Source: a virus. From it: DNA of 22,851 bases. The position numbers and the translations under genes are program-made. Shown here piece by piece: positions 5,670-14,023 of this stretch. Under the pieces are notes generated by a model. It saw only the letters and a list, made by a program, of their open reading frames with translations, was not told the DNA's origin and searched no databases. Within the stretch, counting starts at the first letter, position 1. Every line of letters begins with the position of its first letter. The stretch spans positions 1-22,851 of the IMG/VR virus record IMGVR_UViG_3300045240_000197. One strand, given 5' to 3'.

Positions 5670-6041
5670 ATGGCCGGTCAACGTATTGGCGGTACCCTCT
5701 TTCTGATGATCAACGGCGTCCAATATCCCGCGCGCGGGAGTTGGGAATACACCCCCACGATGAGCGAGCGCACCGGCATCGCGGGGCAGGACGGCGTCCA
5801 TGGCTACACCGAGAAGCCGACGGTGCCGTCGATGAAGGGCGACGTCTCCGATTTCGGCGGCATCTCGATCCAGGCGCTGCAGCAATCGACGGTGTCGGTG
5901 GCGACGCTCTCGCTCGCCAACGGCAAGGTCGTCGTCGGTCACGATGGCTGGGTGAAGGGTGCGATCACCTCGCACACCGAGGACGGCAAATACTCGCTCG
6001 ATCTCGAGTTCACCCGCGTCATCGAGCAGCCGTCGAGCTGA
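5670..6041 (+). CDS. Tail tube protein (Mu gpM-like)
   Basis: A 123-residue protein starting MAGQRIGGTLFLMINGVQYPARG, typical of the Mu-type tail tube family. The following GSWEYTPTM, GVHGYTEKPTVPSMKGDVSDFGG and LANGKVVVG segments fit the beta-barrel that stacks as hexameric rings. It would form the inner tube whose length is set by the tape measure. GGAGTG lies upstream of the ATG. The sheath-tube adjacency is the standard contractile-tail arrangement. Confidence 0.92.
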   Translation: MAGQRIGGTLFLMINGVQYPARGSWEYTPTMSERTGIAGQDGVHGYTEKPTVPSMKGDVSDFGGISIQALQQSTVSVATLSLANGKVVVGHDGWVKGAITSHTEDGKYSLDLEFTRVIEQPSS

Positions 6042-6086
6042 CCTTCACCCCTCCGTTAAGCCAGCGTCCCACTTAAGGAGACTCTC

Positions 6087-6428
6087 ATGGATACCATCAC
6101 GCTCACCCTTTCCGAGCCCATCCAGGCGCACGGCAAGGAGATCACCACGCTCGAGTTCCGCAGGCCCACCGGCGCCACCATCCGCCGCTGCGGCGCGCCG
6201 ACCAAGATGCAGCGCGTCGAAGGCGGCGAGCCGGTGGTGCTGCTCGACATGGACTCGTACGCCCGCTACGTCGCCGAGTGCGCGCAGATCCCCGCGCCCT
6301 CGGTCGATCAGCTCGCGGCCGAGGACTTCTTCGCCTGCGTCGGCGTGGTCGACGGTTTTTTCGGACAGTCGAAGACCCGCGAAGAGTCTGGGACGGACAC
6401 CAGCTCCTCGAGCAATACCACAGCCTAG
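6087..6428 (+). CDS. Tail assembly chaperone (Mu gp41-like), zero-frame product
   Basis: A 113-residue protein, MDTITLTLSEPIQAHGKEITTLEFRRPTG, the opening of the Mu gp41/E-type tail assembly chaperones that coat the tape measure during tube assembly. The conserved core runs to about residue 92 (AAEDFFACVGVVDGFF). The remaining Ser/Thr-rich tail (SSSSNTTA) looks non-conserved, as expected for a product that ends shortly after a frameshift site. TAAGGAG lies upstream. It lies between tube and tape measure, the universal position for this pair. Confidence 0.88.
   Translation: MDTITLTLSEPIQAHGKEITTLEFRRPTGATIRRCGAPTKMQRVEGGEPVVLLDMDSYARYVAECAQIPAPSVDQLAAEDFFACVGVVDGFFGQSKTREESGTDTSSSSNTTA
6356..6362 (+). 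promoter_or_regulatory. Programmed -1 ribosomal frameshift site, T TTT TTC
   Basis: In the zero frame the codons read GGT TTT TTC GGA, so T-TTT-TTC fits X-XXY-YYZ. A -1 slip keeps TTT in both decoding sites and opens the frame that runs to 6538. No clear downstream pseudoknot or strong stem was found by eye. Frameshifting at this gene position is well known for long-tailed phages, including Mu-type gp41/gp41'. Confidence 0.85.
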
Positions 6429-6538
6429 CGCTCGCCTATCACGACCTCTCGGTCTTCGACTGGTCGTTCGACGAGGTCGAACGCTCCGTTCCCATCCTCA
6501 ATCGCATCACCGAACGCTGGAACAAGGAGGAGACGTAA
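6362..6538 (+). CDS. -1 frame extension of the tail assembly chaperone (gp41' part)
   Basis: After the slip, residues 1-92 of the zero-frame protein join 58 residues that begin RTVEDPRRVWDG, giving a protein of about 150 residues. The extension has a coherent helical pattern (HSLALAYHDLSVFDWSFDEVE, PILNRITERW), typical of the GT-type partner that contacts the tape measure. It ends at 6538, one base before the tape measure ATG. The frame has no good start codon with a ribosome site of its own, which supports expression only by frameshift. Confidence 0.82.
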   Translation, partial: RTVEDPRRVWDGHQLLEQYHSLALAYHDLSVFDWSFDEVERSVPILNRITERWNKEET

Positions 6539-6539
6539 C

Positions 6540-8678
6540 ATGGCTTTTGCCGCCGCTGTTCCTTTTCCGGCGCTCAACGGCGCTCTCGAGCGCTTCGCCA
6601 AGCTCACCACCGGCGTCACCGGCTCGACCTGGCGCTTCGGCCGCCTGTTGGACAACACCAATGACCGTCTGGGCGATCTCGCGCGATCGTCGGACGCGAC
6701 TTGCAACGCGATCGACAAGCTGGGGCAGGCTTGTTCCGCGCTGCTCTCGCAGTTCCAGCGCGGCGGCAAAGCGCTCGCGCAGGGCCCCACTTCGACGTCG
6801 CGCCATGTGCCGCCGACGGCGACGGGCGGACAAGCGTCCACACCGCCTATTCCTCGTACCAGACCGGGCAGCGGTGCCCCGCATCCGGCGGCGCCGAGCA
6901 AGTCCTGGCTCGACCATGTGTTCGACGTGATCGGCGACATACATGAGCGTGCGGACAAGGCATCGGTTCCGTTCTACGCGGGCAAGGCCGGTTTCGACGT
7001 CGTGAAGGGCATCGGCGAGTTTTTCTCCAAGCGCTCGCATAAGAAGCTTACGGGATTTCGAAAGTTCGCGCATGAAGGCACGAAGCTCCTCGGCAGCACT
7101 CTCGATATCGGCGCTTATACCGCCGACGCCGTGTCCGATTCGATGGATGCGTTCCAGAAGCTGCGCGAGGGGAAATTGTCGGAGGCCGCGGCCGATGCCG
7201 GCAAGGTGTTCGACGATATCGGCGACATCCGCACCGCGTGGAAGGGGCCCACGCGCTTCCTGCGCAGCAATTTTTTCGCCAAGGAAGGCGAGCACGCGCT
7301 GACGCACAATATGGGCTGGGGCAGTAGAGCTTTCCAAGCGGCGCGAAACGCCCCTCCCGCCTTGAGAAGCGGGCTGAGCCGGCTGCTTTCCTTCGGCGGC
7401 CGCGCCGCTGCCACGGAAGGCCTCGAAGCCGGAGGCACGCTGCTCGAAGCAGGCGCGGCCGGCGGCGAAGCGCTGGCGGGCGGCGAAGCCTTGGCCGGCG
7501 GTGCCGGGCTGCTGGAAGCCGGCGGCGGAATGGCCGCGCTGGCCGGCCTCGAAATGACACCCGTGGGCTGGGGCCTCACCGCCGCGGCCGTCGCGGGGTT
7601 TGCGGGTTACGAAGCCTACAAGCATCGCAAGCAGATCGCGCAATTCGCCTCGAACATGTGGCAGAAGAGCGCGCCGCTGCGCAACGCCGCCTACAACGCG
7701 CTGCCGTTCATTCCCGGCGGCAACCTCATCAAGGGCGCGATCGACGCCGCACCTGCGCTCGCGAAGATGGCGCAACCGGCGGTGAACAAGGTGAAAGCCG
7801 GTGCCAACTGGGTCGGCGATTTCGCCGTCGGTCTCGGCGACATGGCGTGGCAGGGGTTGAAGAAAGGCGCGCAGGGCGTCAAGGCGCTCGCGAGCTCGGC
7901 CTGGTCCAACGTCACGCAGAAGGCGCACGCCGCCTGGAACACCGTCACCACGAAAGCGGGCGCCGCATGGCATGCGGTGACGACCCGCGCCCAGTCGACC
8001 TGGAAAAGCGTCACCACCGTCGCCGCCAATGTCGGCCACAAGGTTGCCGACGCGGTCAAGAGCAAATGGTCGCAAGCCACCAGCTTCTTTGGCGGTCTGT
8101 GGCACAGCGCGACGAACGTGGCCTCGCAAGTCTGGGCGAAAGCAAAGCCCTTTGTCGACAAGGCCGGCCACGCGGTGAAGACCATGCTCGACAAGCACGG
8201 CGTCACGGCGCTGGCGCATCGCGTCGTCAACACCGTGGCGGCGGTGAAGAACAATGTGGTCGCCACGGCGGTCCAGCTTGGTCACGCGCTCGACAAGGTC
8301 GCGCAGCACGGCCATGAGATCCGTCAGGGCTGGGCCAAGGACGAAGCGGCGCAGAAGCGTGCGGCAAACACGGGCGCGCAGGCCTTGAAGAATGCGCAGG
8401 CGCACGCCCGCGTCCACGCGACGACGCTCAGGCACGCGCATCACGCCGTGCATCGCCACCTGCATCCGCATCATCATCGCCATCTGGGCGTGCACGCGCC
8501 GGCCGATATGCAGGGGCTCAGGGGGCGGCCGGGCGGCTCGTCTCAGGGCGGCGGCGGGTCCGGCTATGCCGACATCCGCGTGCATTTCGAAAATGCGCCG
8601 CAGGGTACGCGCGTCAGTACGCGCACCGGCGGCTGCTGCCCGCCGCATGTCGAGACCGGCGTCGCTTTCGGGCACTAA
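6540..8678 (+). CDS. Tape measure protein
   Basis: A 712-residue, largely helical, Ala/Lys-rich protein following the chaperone pair, with AAGGAGGAG upstream. Visible regions: a helical start; a Pro/Gly/Ser-rich linker (about 80-120); a Gly/Ala/Glu stretch and a hydrophobic segment near residues 340-360 (GWGLTAAAVAGFAGY), as often seen in tape measures that enter the inner membrane; eight 11-residue units with Trp at 455-532; a His-rich stretch (about 622-652, including HPHHHRH); and a Gly-rich end with CCPPH. At about 0.15 nm per residue it would set a tail near 105 nm, within the range of R-type particles. I see no lytic transglycosylase or peptidase motif, so no muralytic domain is assigned. 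Confidence 0.88.
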   Translation: MAFAAAVPFPALNGALERFAKLTTGVTGSTWRFGRLLDNTNDRLGDLARSSDATCNAIDKLGQACSALLSQFQRGGKALAQGPTSTSRHVPPTATGGQASTPPIPRTRPGSGAPHPAAPSKSWLDHVFDVIGDIHERADKASVPFYAGKAGFDVVKGIGEFFSKRSHKKLTGFRKFAHEGTKLLGSTLDIGAYTADAVSDSMDAFQKLREGKLSEAAADAGKVFDDIGDIRTAWKGPTRFLRSNFFAKEGEHALTHNMGWGSRAFQAARNAPPALRSGLSRLLSFGGRAAATEGLEAGGTLLEAGAAGGEALAGGEALAGGAGLLEAGGGMAALAGLEMTPVGWGLTAAAVAGFAGYEAYKHRKQIAQFASNMWQKSAPLRNAAYNALPFIPGGNLIKGAIDAAPALAKMAQPAVNKVKAGANWVGDFAVGLGDMAWQGLKKGAQGVKALASSAWSNVTQKAHAAWNTVTTKAGAAWHAVTTRAQSTWKSVTTVAANVGHKVADAVKSKWSQATSFFGGLWHSATNVASQVWAKAKPFVDKAGHAVKTMLDKHGVTALAHRVVNTVAAVKNNVVATAVQLGHALDKVAQHGHEIRQGWAKDEAAQKRAANTGAQALKNAQAHARVHATTLRHAHHAVHRHLHPHHHRHLGVHAPADMQGLRGRPGGSSQGGGGSGYADIRVHFENAPQGTRVSTRTGGCCPPHVETGVAFGH
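7899..8162 (+). repeat. Eight 33-bp (hendecad) repeats in the tape measure gene
   Basis: Trp codons sit at 7902, 7935, 7968, 8001, 8067, 8100 and 8133, each a multiple of 33 bp apart; only the unit at 8034 lacks Trp (Gly). Typical units read AWSNVTQKAHA, AWNTVTTKAGA and AWHAVTTRAQS. An 11-residue period equals three helical turns, which suits a straight or right-handed coiled coil. Confidence 0.85.
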
Positions 8679-8693
8679 CCAACGGGACATCCG

Positions 8694-9896
8694 ATGGCGT
8701 GGAATGATCATCTGCTGCCGGCGTCGTTTCGCGGCGTCGCCTTCCACTACGACGACACCAGGCGCAGCGGCGGCCGCAGGCTGGTCGAGCACGAGTTCCC
8801 GCTGCGCGACGATCCTTACGTGGAGGATCTCGGCCGCAAGAAGCGCGAGCACAAGATCACCGGCTATGTGATCGGCGACGACTACATGAGCCAGCGCGCA
8901 GCCCTCGAGGTCGCGCTCGATGGCGCCGAGGCTGCGACGCTGGTGCATCCCTATCGCGGTCCGCTGCTCGTCAGCATCCGCAGCTGGACCAGCCAGGAGG
9001 TGCGCGACGAAGGCCGCATGGCGCGCTTCGACATCGACTGCGTCGAGAGCGGCAGCCAGCCTTCGCCGCTCGCGATCCTGGCGACGGCGCAATCGAGCCT
9101 TTCCTCAGGCAACGACACGACGACCCAGCTTCAGGTCTCGTTCCTCGTGAACTGGCTCATCGGCGCCGGCAACACGGTCGCCGCTGCCGTGCAGCTCCTC
9201 GACGATCTGTCCGACGCGCTCGGCATGCTGCTGAGTTGGCCCGATATCGACACCTCCGGCATCGCGCCCTTGATCGCGGGGCTTTCCGGCGATCCGACCG
9301 ACGTCGCCGGGATCGCTTCTGCCGTCACTGGCTTCTTCTCCGGCTATGCGAGCGCGGTGCTCGCCGCGCAGGAACCGTTCGACGAGGCGCTATCCTCGCG
9401 TGGACCGCTTCCCGTGATCGACCCGAGCTGCGGTCTGGCCCAGATGGCGAGTTGGGGCGGGAGCGAGCCGCCGCCGCCCGATGCGCAGAGCCTCGCCAAC
9501 CAGGAGGCGCTGATCGCGCTGGTGGGAGGTGCGGCCGCGGTGGCGCTGTCGCAGATCTATGCGAGCACGGCCTTCCATACCCAGGACGACGCCGACACGG
9601 CGCGCGATCAGCTGAGCACGATGATCGACGGGCTCGCCACCACGTCGGCGGATTCGGGTGACGACGACGCGTTCACCTCCTGGCAGAAGCTCTATCAATC
9701 TTCGACCGACGATCTGACCAACCGCGCCAAGCAGGCGCCGTCGACCGTCACCTTCACGCTCGGCAGCGCGCTGCCCGCGCTGGTGCTGGCGCAGCGTCTC
9801 TATCGCGATCCGTCGCGCGCCGGCGAACTCGTCGCGCGCAACGACGCGCCGCATCCGCTCTTCGTTCCGCCCGTCGTCGAGGCCTTGAACTCATGA
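8694..9896 (+). CDS. Mu gp43/gpN-like protein (DNA circularisation N-terminal family)
   Basis: A 400-residue protein whose first about 115 residues (LLPASFRGVAFHYDDTRR, VEHEFPLRDDPYVEDLG, HKITGYVIGDDY, LVHPYRGPLLVSI) match the DNA_circ_N family. The family name is historical. In Mu-like tails this protein joins the tube to the baseplate hub. The rest is Ala-rich and helical with a closing LVALRNDAPHPLF-like segment (actual text ELVARNDAPHPLF), typical for the family. Its place between tape measure and gp44 fits the Mu order. The stop overlaps the next start (ATGA). Confidence 0.9.
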   Translation: MAWNDHLLPASFRGVAFHYDDTRRSGGRRLVEHEFPLRDDPYVEDLGRKKREHKITGYVIGDDYMSQRAALEVALDGAEAATLVHPYRGPLLVSIRSWTSQEVRDEGRMARFDIDCVESGSQPSPLAILATAQSSLSSGNDTTTQLQVSFLVNWLIGAGNTVAAAVQLLDDLSDALGMLLSWPDIDTSGIAPLIAGLSGDPTDVAGIASAVTGFFSGYASAVLAAQEPFDEALSSRGPLPVIDPSCGLAQMASWGGSEPPPPDAQSLANQEALIALVGGAAAVALSQIYASTAFHTQDDADTARDQLSTMIDGLATTSADSGDDDAFTSWQKLYQSSTDDLTNRAKQAPSTVTFTLGSALPALVLAQRLYRDPSRAGELVARNDAPHPLFVPPVVEALNS

Positions 9897-10990
9897 GCGA
9901 CGAGATCGCGCTCGCCATCGACGACGAGGAATATCTGGGCTGGAGCGAGATCAAGGTCTCGCGCGCGCTCAAGGAGGCGGCGGCGACCTTCGACATCGCG
10001 GTGAGCGAGCGCTGGGCCGGCATCGTCGCGCCGCCCGCGCCGTGGCAGATCCTGCCCTTCAAGCAGGCGACCGTGACCATCGGCGGCGAGCCGGTGCTCA
10101 CCGGCTGGGTGGAGAGCTACGAGCCGTCCTACGGCGCCAACGAGCACAGCGTGCGCATCGGCGGGCGTTCCAAGACCTGCGATCTCGTCGATTGCATGCC
10201 CGATGTCGGCACCGGCGAGTTCAGCGGCTTCAAGCTGGACGCGATCGCGCGCGCGCTGTGCGCCCCCTACGGCATCGGCGTCGAGGTGCAATGCGACATC
10301 GGCGATCCGCTCCCCGACGCGACACTGGAGAAGACCGAGACCGCGTTCTCCTTCCTCGAGAAGCTGGCGCGGCTGCGCTCGGTGATGCTGACCGACGACG
10401 CCGACGGCAATCTCGTGCTCACCCAGGCCGGCAAGCAGGGCAGCGGCGGCGCGCTGATCGAAGGCAACAACATCCTGAACGCATCCGCCAAGCTCACCGG
10501 CAATGAGCGCTTCCAGCAATATGCGGTGTTGAGCCAGACGCCGCTCGCCTATGACGGCGCAGATTCGCAGACCCAGGTCGTCGGCACCGCGACCGATCCC
10601 GGCTGCACGCGGGGCCGCCGCCATGCCGAGATGGCGGAGAACCCCTCCGACCAGACGCGCGCCACCGCCCGTGCCAAATGGCGCGCGCTGCACAATTTCG
10701 GCATCTCGACCGAGGCGACGATCACGGTGCCCGGCTGGCGCCAGCCGGGTCCCTCGGGCGCGCCGAACGGCGAGCTCTGGAACACCAATCTGCTCGTGCC
10801 GGTGAAATGCCCCTTCCTCGCCATCCAGCGGCAATTGCTGGTGAGCAAGGTCGAGTTCGAGTTCGACAACAGCGGCGGACGCCGCACCACCTTGACGCTC
10901 AGTCCCCAGGAAGCCTTCGCGCCGGAAGGCGACAGCGGCAGCGGCGGCTCCTCCGGCAAAAGCAACGGCATCTGGAATCAAGGACCTTAG
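9893..10990 (+). CDS. Baseplate hub protein (Mu gp44/gpP-like)
   Basis: A 365-residue protein with the gp27-like hub pattern: N-terminal strands (DEEYLGWSEIKVSRALKEAAATFDIAVSE), KQATVTIGGEPVLTGWVESY, then HSVRIGGRSKTCDLVDC, a signature stretch of Mu gp44 and phage late control D type proteins. It forms the trimeric hub above the spike and accepts the first tube ring. It starts within the previous stop codon (ATGA), which suggests translational coupling. The C-terminal Gly/Ser tail (about 345-360) is low complexity. Confidence 0.92.
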   Translation: MSDEIALAIDDEEYLGWSEIKVSRALKEAAATFDIAVSERWAGIVAPPAPWQILPFKQATVTIGGEPVLTGWVESYEPSYGANEHSVRIGGRSKTCDLVDCMPDVGTGEFSGFKLDAIARALCAPYGIGVEVQCDIGDPLPDATLEKTETAFSFLEKLARLRSVMLTDDADGNLVLTQAGKQGSGGALIEGNNILNASAKLTGNERFQQYAVLSQTPLAYDGADSQTQVVGTATDPGCTRGRRHAEMAENPSDQTRATARAKWRALHNFGISTEATITVPGWRQPGPSGAPNGELWNTNLLVPVKCPFLAIQRQLLVSKVEFEFDNSGGRRTTLTLSPQEAFAPEGDSGSGGSSGKSNGIWNQGP

Positions 10991-10992
10991 AC

Positions 10993-11568
10993 ATGCGCGC
11001 AGTCCTAGACCGCATGGCCGCCCGCGTGCGCACCATGGTGACGCGCGGCCGCGTCACCAGCACTACGCTCAATCCCAAGCGGCCGCTGGTCCAGCTCTCC
11101 GGCCTCGCCGGCGAGGTCAAGACCAAGATCGAGCTCTTCGTTCCGATGGGCATGAGCGTCTATCCGACGGGCAACGAGGACGTGCTGCTGCTGCAGATCG
11201 ACGGCTCGCGCTCGCATCTCGTGGCGATGTTCGCCGACAATCCGGCGCTGCGCATCCAAGACCTGCAGCCGAACGAGTTCGGCCACCGCGACGCCAACGG
11301 CCAGCAGATCGTCTTCCGCCAGGACAAGCTCGAGATCACCTCGCCCTTGAAGATGGTGGTGAACATCACCGGCGACGTCGACCTCACCGTCGGCGGCAAG
11401 GTCGTGGGCAGCGCGCAGGAGTGGGACCTGACCGGCAACGTCAAGGTCACGGGCGACATCAGCGCCACGGGCCAGGTCAGCGACGGCGTGCGCAGCATGC
11501 AGGGCGACCGCAACATCTACAACGGCCATCACCACGGCTCGAGCTCCACACCGGATCATCTGCAATGA
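10993..11568 (+). CDS. Baseplate spike protein (Mu gp45/gpV-like)
   Basis: A 191-residue protein. An OB-like N-terminal part (RGRVTSTTLNPKRPLVQLSGLAGEV, VFVPMG-type strand) is followed by a repetitive beta section (KLEITSPLKMVVNITGDVDLTVGGKVVG, GNVKVTGDISATGQ) that predicts a trimeric beta-helix needle. It ends in NGHHHGSS (H179-H181), the His-x-His metal site at the tip of Mu and P2 spikes. The spike pierces the target outer membrane when the sheath contracts. ATG at 10993 with AAGGA nine bases upstream was chosen. Overlaps the next gene by ATGA. Confidence 0.92.
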   Translation: MRAVLDRMAARVRTMVTRGRVTSTTLNPKRPLVQLSGLAGEVKTKIELFVPMGMSVYPTGNEDVLLLQIDGSRSHLVAMFADNPALRIQDLQPNEFGHRDANGQQIVFRQDKLEITSPLKMVVNITGDVDLTVGGKVVGSAQEWDLTGNVKVTGDISATGQVSDGVRSMQGDRNIYNGHHHGSSSTPDHLQ

Positions 11569-12182
11569 GCGACATCGCTTCCCTTATCGTGCAGGACAAC
11601 GACACCGGCGCGATGCGCATCGACTGGCTGATGGACGGCCCCGATCTCATCGGCGACAACGGGCTGGCGACCGCGGTCACGATCTCGCTGTTCACCGACC
11701 GCCTGGCAGATGCCGACGACATCATCCCGGGCACGGCCCCGACCAACGCCGCCGGCCCCGCCGACCGCCGCGGCTGGTGGGGCGACATGCCGGCCGATCC
11801 TTCCGATCTTCAGGGCGCATCGGCGCTGATCGGCTCGCGGCTGTGGCTGCGCACGGGCTGGCCGCCCAACGACGAGACTGCGCGCCGCATCGAGCTCGAC
11901 GTGCGCGAGGCGCTGCAATGGCTGATCGATTGCGGCGTCGCGGAGCAGGTCGAGGTGACCACGGGCTGGCTCATGCCCGACCTGCTCGGCCTCAATCTTT
12001 CGATCGCGCAACGCAGCGCCAACAGCGCGCCGCAGATGTACGAATACGAATATGCCTGGAGCCCGACCATCGCCGCCGCTGGCGACACCGTGCCGGTCGC
12101 GCCCGTGCCTTTCGGCATCCTCACCGAATCCGGCGGCCAGTTCGTCAACGAGACCGGCACCGGCGCGCTGTTCGAGGAATAG
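11565..12182 (+). CDS. Baseplate protein Mu gp46-like (gpW/gp25-type wedge)
   Basis: A 205-residue protein. The first about 150 residues show the GP46 family pattern: DWLMDGPDLIGDNGLATAVTISLFTDRLA, RRGWWGDMP, GSRLWLR, and LDVREALQWLIDCGVAEQVEV. This protein anchors the first sheath ring on the baseplate wedge. A C-terminal extension of about 45 residues (from YAWSPTIAAAG) is beyond the usual length. It starts within the stop of the spike gene. The normal next gene in Mu (gp47) is displaced by about 7.4 kb of fibre genes. Confidence 0.92.
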   Translation: MSDIASLIVQDNDTGAMRIDWLMDGPDLIGDNGLATAVTISLFTDRLADADDIIPGTAPTNAAGPADRRGWWGDMPADPSDLQGASALIGSRLWLRTGWPPNDETARRIELDVREALQWLIDCGVAEQVEVTTGWLMPDLLGLNLSIAQRSANSAPQMYEYEYAWSPTIAAAGDTVPVAPVPFGILTESGGQFVNETGTGALFEE

Positions 12183-12185
12183 ACG

Positions 12186-14006
12186 ATGGGCGGAAGCAAG
12201 ATCAGCGATATGGACGCGGCATCGCTGCCGCTCACCGGCGAGATGGTGCCCTGCGTACAGGACGGCGCCAATGTCCAGGTTCCCGCCGCGGCGCTGGGCG
12301 TTCCGGTCGCGGGCCTCACGCCGCCTGCGACGCCCACGGCCTACCAGAGCTGGATCGACGAGAGCACCGCGCCGCCGACGCTTCGTCTCTATCTCGGCGG
12401 AAATTGGACCCCGCTCTACACCATCGACACCGACGGCACGTTGGGTCTGGCGCAGCCGCTGACGCTTCCGGCCGAGCCCGCGAGCGGCGACCAGGCGGCG
12501 ACGAAGAGCTACGACCCGAGCGTGGTGTTCAAGGGCGTCATCGATTGCTCGGCGAACCCCAACTATCCGGCCGCGCGTCTCGGCGATTTCCATGTCGTGA
12601 GCGTTGCAGGCAAGATCGGCGGCGCATCGGGCGTCACGGTACGGATAGGCGACACGCTGCTCTGCCGCATCGACAACTCGCCGTCCGGCAGCCAGGCGAG
12701 CGTCGGCGCGAATTGGACGATCGGGCAGGGGAGTGTGGCGAATGCGGCCTACGGGCCGGCCTCCGCGACGCTGGGCGATTTCGCGCTGTTCGACGGCACG
12801 AGCGGAAAGGCGATCAAGGACGGGCCGCTCTCGTTCGACACCGATCCCGCGATGGCGGCGAACAGCGACGCGAACGTGCCGTCGCAGAAGGCGGTCCGGA
12901 GCGCGCTCGGCGGCGTCGTCCTCGGCGACGCGGCGCTCGCGCAAGGGCAGGGCTGGATCTTCGACGGTGCGACGGACGCGTTTCGCGCGCGTGACGGCGA
13001 GGGCGAGAACCTGCTCGTCAACTCCGCCTTCGACATCTGGCAGGAGAACACGAGCTACACGCTCAACACCATCGGCAACAAGCTGTTCATCGCCGATTTC
13101 TGGAAGCTTGGCTCCAACGGAACGGGAACGACGAAGACGATCACCCGCGTGGCCGGTCTTTCGGGCGCGCGATACGCGCTGAAGGCTCAACGCGTTCCCG
13201 GCTCCACCGACATCACGCATGTGCGGCTGGCGCAGCAATTCGGCCAGTCGGAGTCGCTGTTCCTTGCCGGCAAGACCGTCGTGGTGTCGTTCGACTTCGT
13301 CGCCGGCGCGGACTTCAGCGGCCAGGGTCCGGCAGCCACGATCTACTACGGCACCGGCATCGACGAGGATTTCGTGATGACGGGCCTTGGCCCGCACTTC
13401 CCGACCGGTGCAGGCAATACCGGTCTGGGCACGCCGCTTTCTGTCGCGCCGGCGGGACAGGTGGCGCGGCTCATAAGTCCGCCGCTCGCGATCCCTACGG
13501 GTGTCACCGAAATCGCCTGCGACATTCATGCCGGACCCTATCTGACAGGCGCGGCGGGCGCGGACGACAGCTTCACCATCGGCAACATCAAGCTCGAGAT
13601 CGGCAATGCCGCGACACCCTATGTGCGTCCGGATCCGGGTGATGAGCTGCGGCGCTGCCAGCGGCGTTATTGGAAGACGTTCTTGAGCGCTGCCGTGCCG
13701 GGCGACGGTCCCGGTCTCGCCAGCGGCGAGCATCGCGCCGCGGCCACGAAGGCAGGTGCCGTTGCGCAGACGCTGGGAATGGTCCGGTTTCCGGCGATGC
13801 GCGCTGCGCCGAGCGTGAGCCTGTTCAATCCCGCGCCGGGAGGCGCGGCGGGGCAGGCGCGCGACCTCACCGCCGCCGCGGACTGCTCCGCGACCGCGGC
13901 GCAGAACCTCGCCGAGGGCAGTTTCGAGATCGTGGCCACCGGTGCCGCATCGACCGCGAGAGGAAACACGCTCGGCGTCCACGTCGTCGCCGACGCGCGG
14001 CTTTGA
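12186..14006 (+). CDS. Tail fibre protein 1
   Basis: A 606-residue protein. Layout: docking domain (1-95; LPLTGEMVPCVQDG, WIDESTAPPTLRLY, LYTIDTDGTLGLA); one 135-residue shaft module around residues 115-245 (CSANPNYPA, VVSVAGKIGGASG, PSQKAVRSA); a beta-sandwich at about 275-490 opening NLLVNSAFDIWQENT with ADFWK and AQQFGQSESLFLAGKTVVVSFDF, the pattern of carbohydrate-binding tip domains; a CQRRYWK motif (C491); and a C-terminal tip ending GVHVVADARL. It probably recognises a cell-surface polysaccharide. No Tfa-type chaperone gene follows. The docking domain is shared with the three following genes, so all four should compete for the same baseplate site. GAGG precedes the ATG, and only three bases separate it from gp46. 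Confidence 0.85.
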   Translation: MGGSKISDMDAASLPLTGEMVPCVQDGANVQVPAAALGVPVAGLTPPATPTAYQSWIDESTAPPTLRLYLGGNWTPLYTIDTDGTLGLAQPLTLPAEPASGDQAATKSYDPSVVFKGVIDCSANPNYPAARLGDFHVVSVAGKIGGASGVTVRIGDTLLCRIDNSPSGSQASVGANWTIGQGSVANAAYGPASATLGDFALFDGTSGKAIKDGPLSFDTDPAMAANSDANVPSQKAVRSALGGVVLGDAALAQGQGWIFDGATDAFRARDGEGENLLVNSAFDIWQENTSYTLNTIGNKLFIADFWKLGSNGTGTTKTITRVAGLSGARYALKAQRVPGSTDITHVRLAQQFGQSESLFLAGKTVVVSFDFVAGADFSGQGPAATIYYGTGIDEDFVMTGLGPHFPTGAGNTGLGTPLSVAPAGQVARLISPPLAIPTGVTEIACDIHAGPYLTGAAGADDSFTIGNIKLEIGNAATPYVRPDPGDELRRCQRRYWKTFLSAAVPGDGPGLASGEHRAAATKAGAVAQTLGMVRFPAMRAAPSVSLFNPAPGGAAGQARDLTAAADCSATAAQNLAEGSFEIVATGAASTARGNTLGVHVVADARL

Positions 14007-14023
14007 GCTTCAGGGAATAGATC

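Noticed and set aside
6540-8678. Muralytic domain in the tape measure that would replace the missing endolysin
   Set aside because: No Glu-containing transglycosylase motif or NlpC/P60 Cys-His pattern seen; the single CCPPH is not enough.
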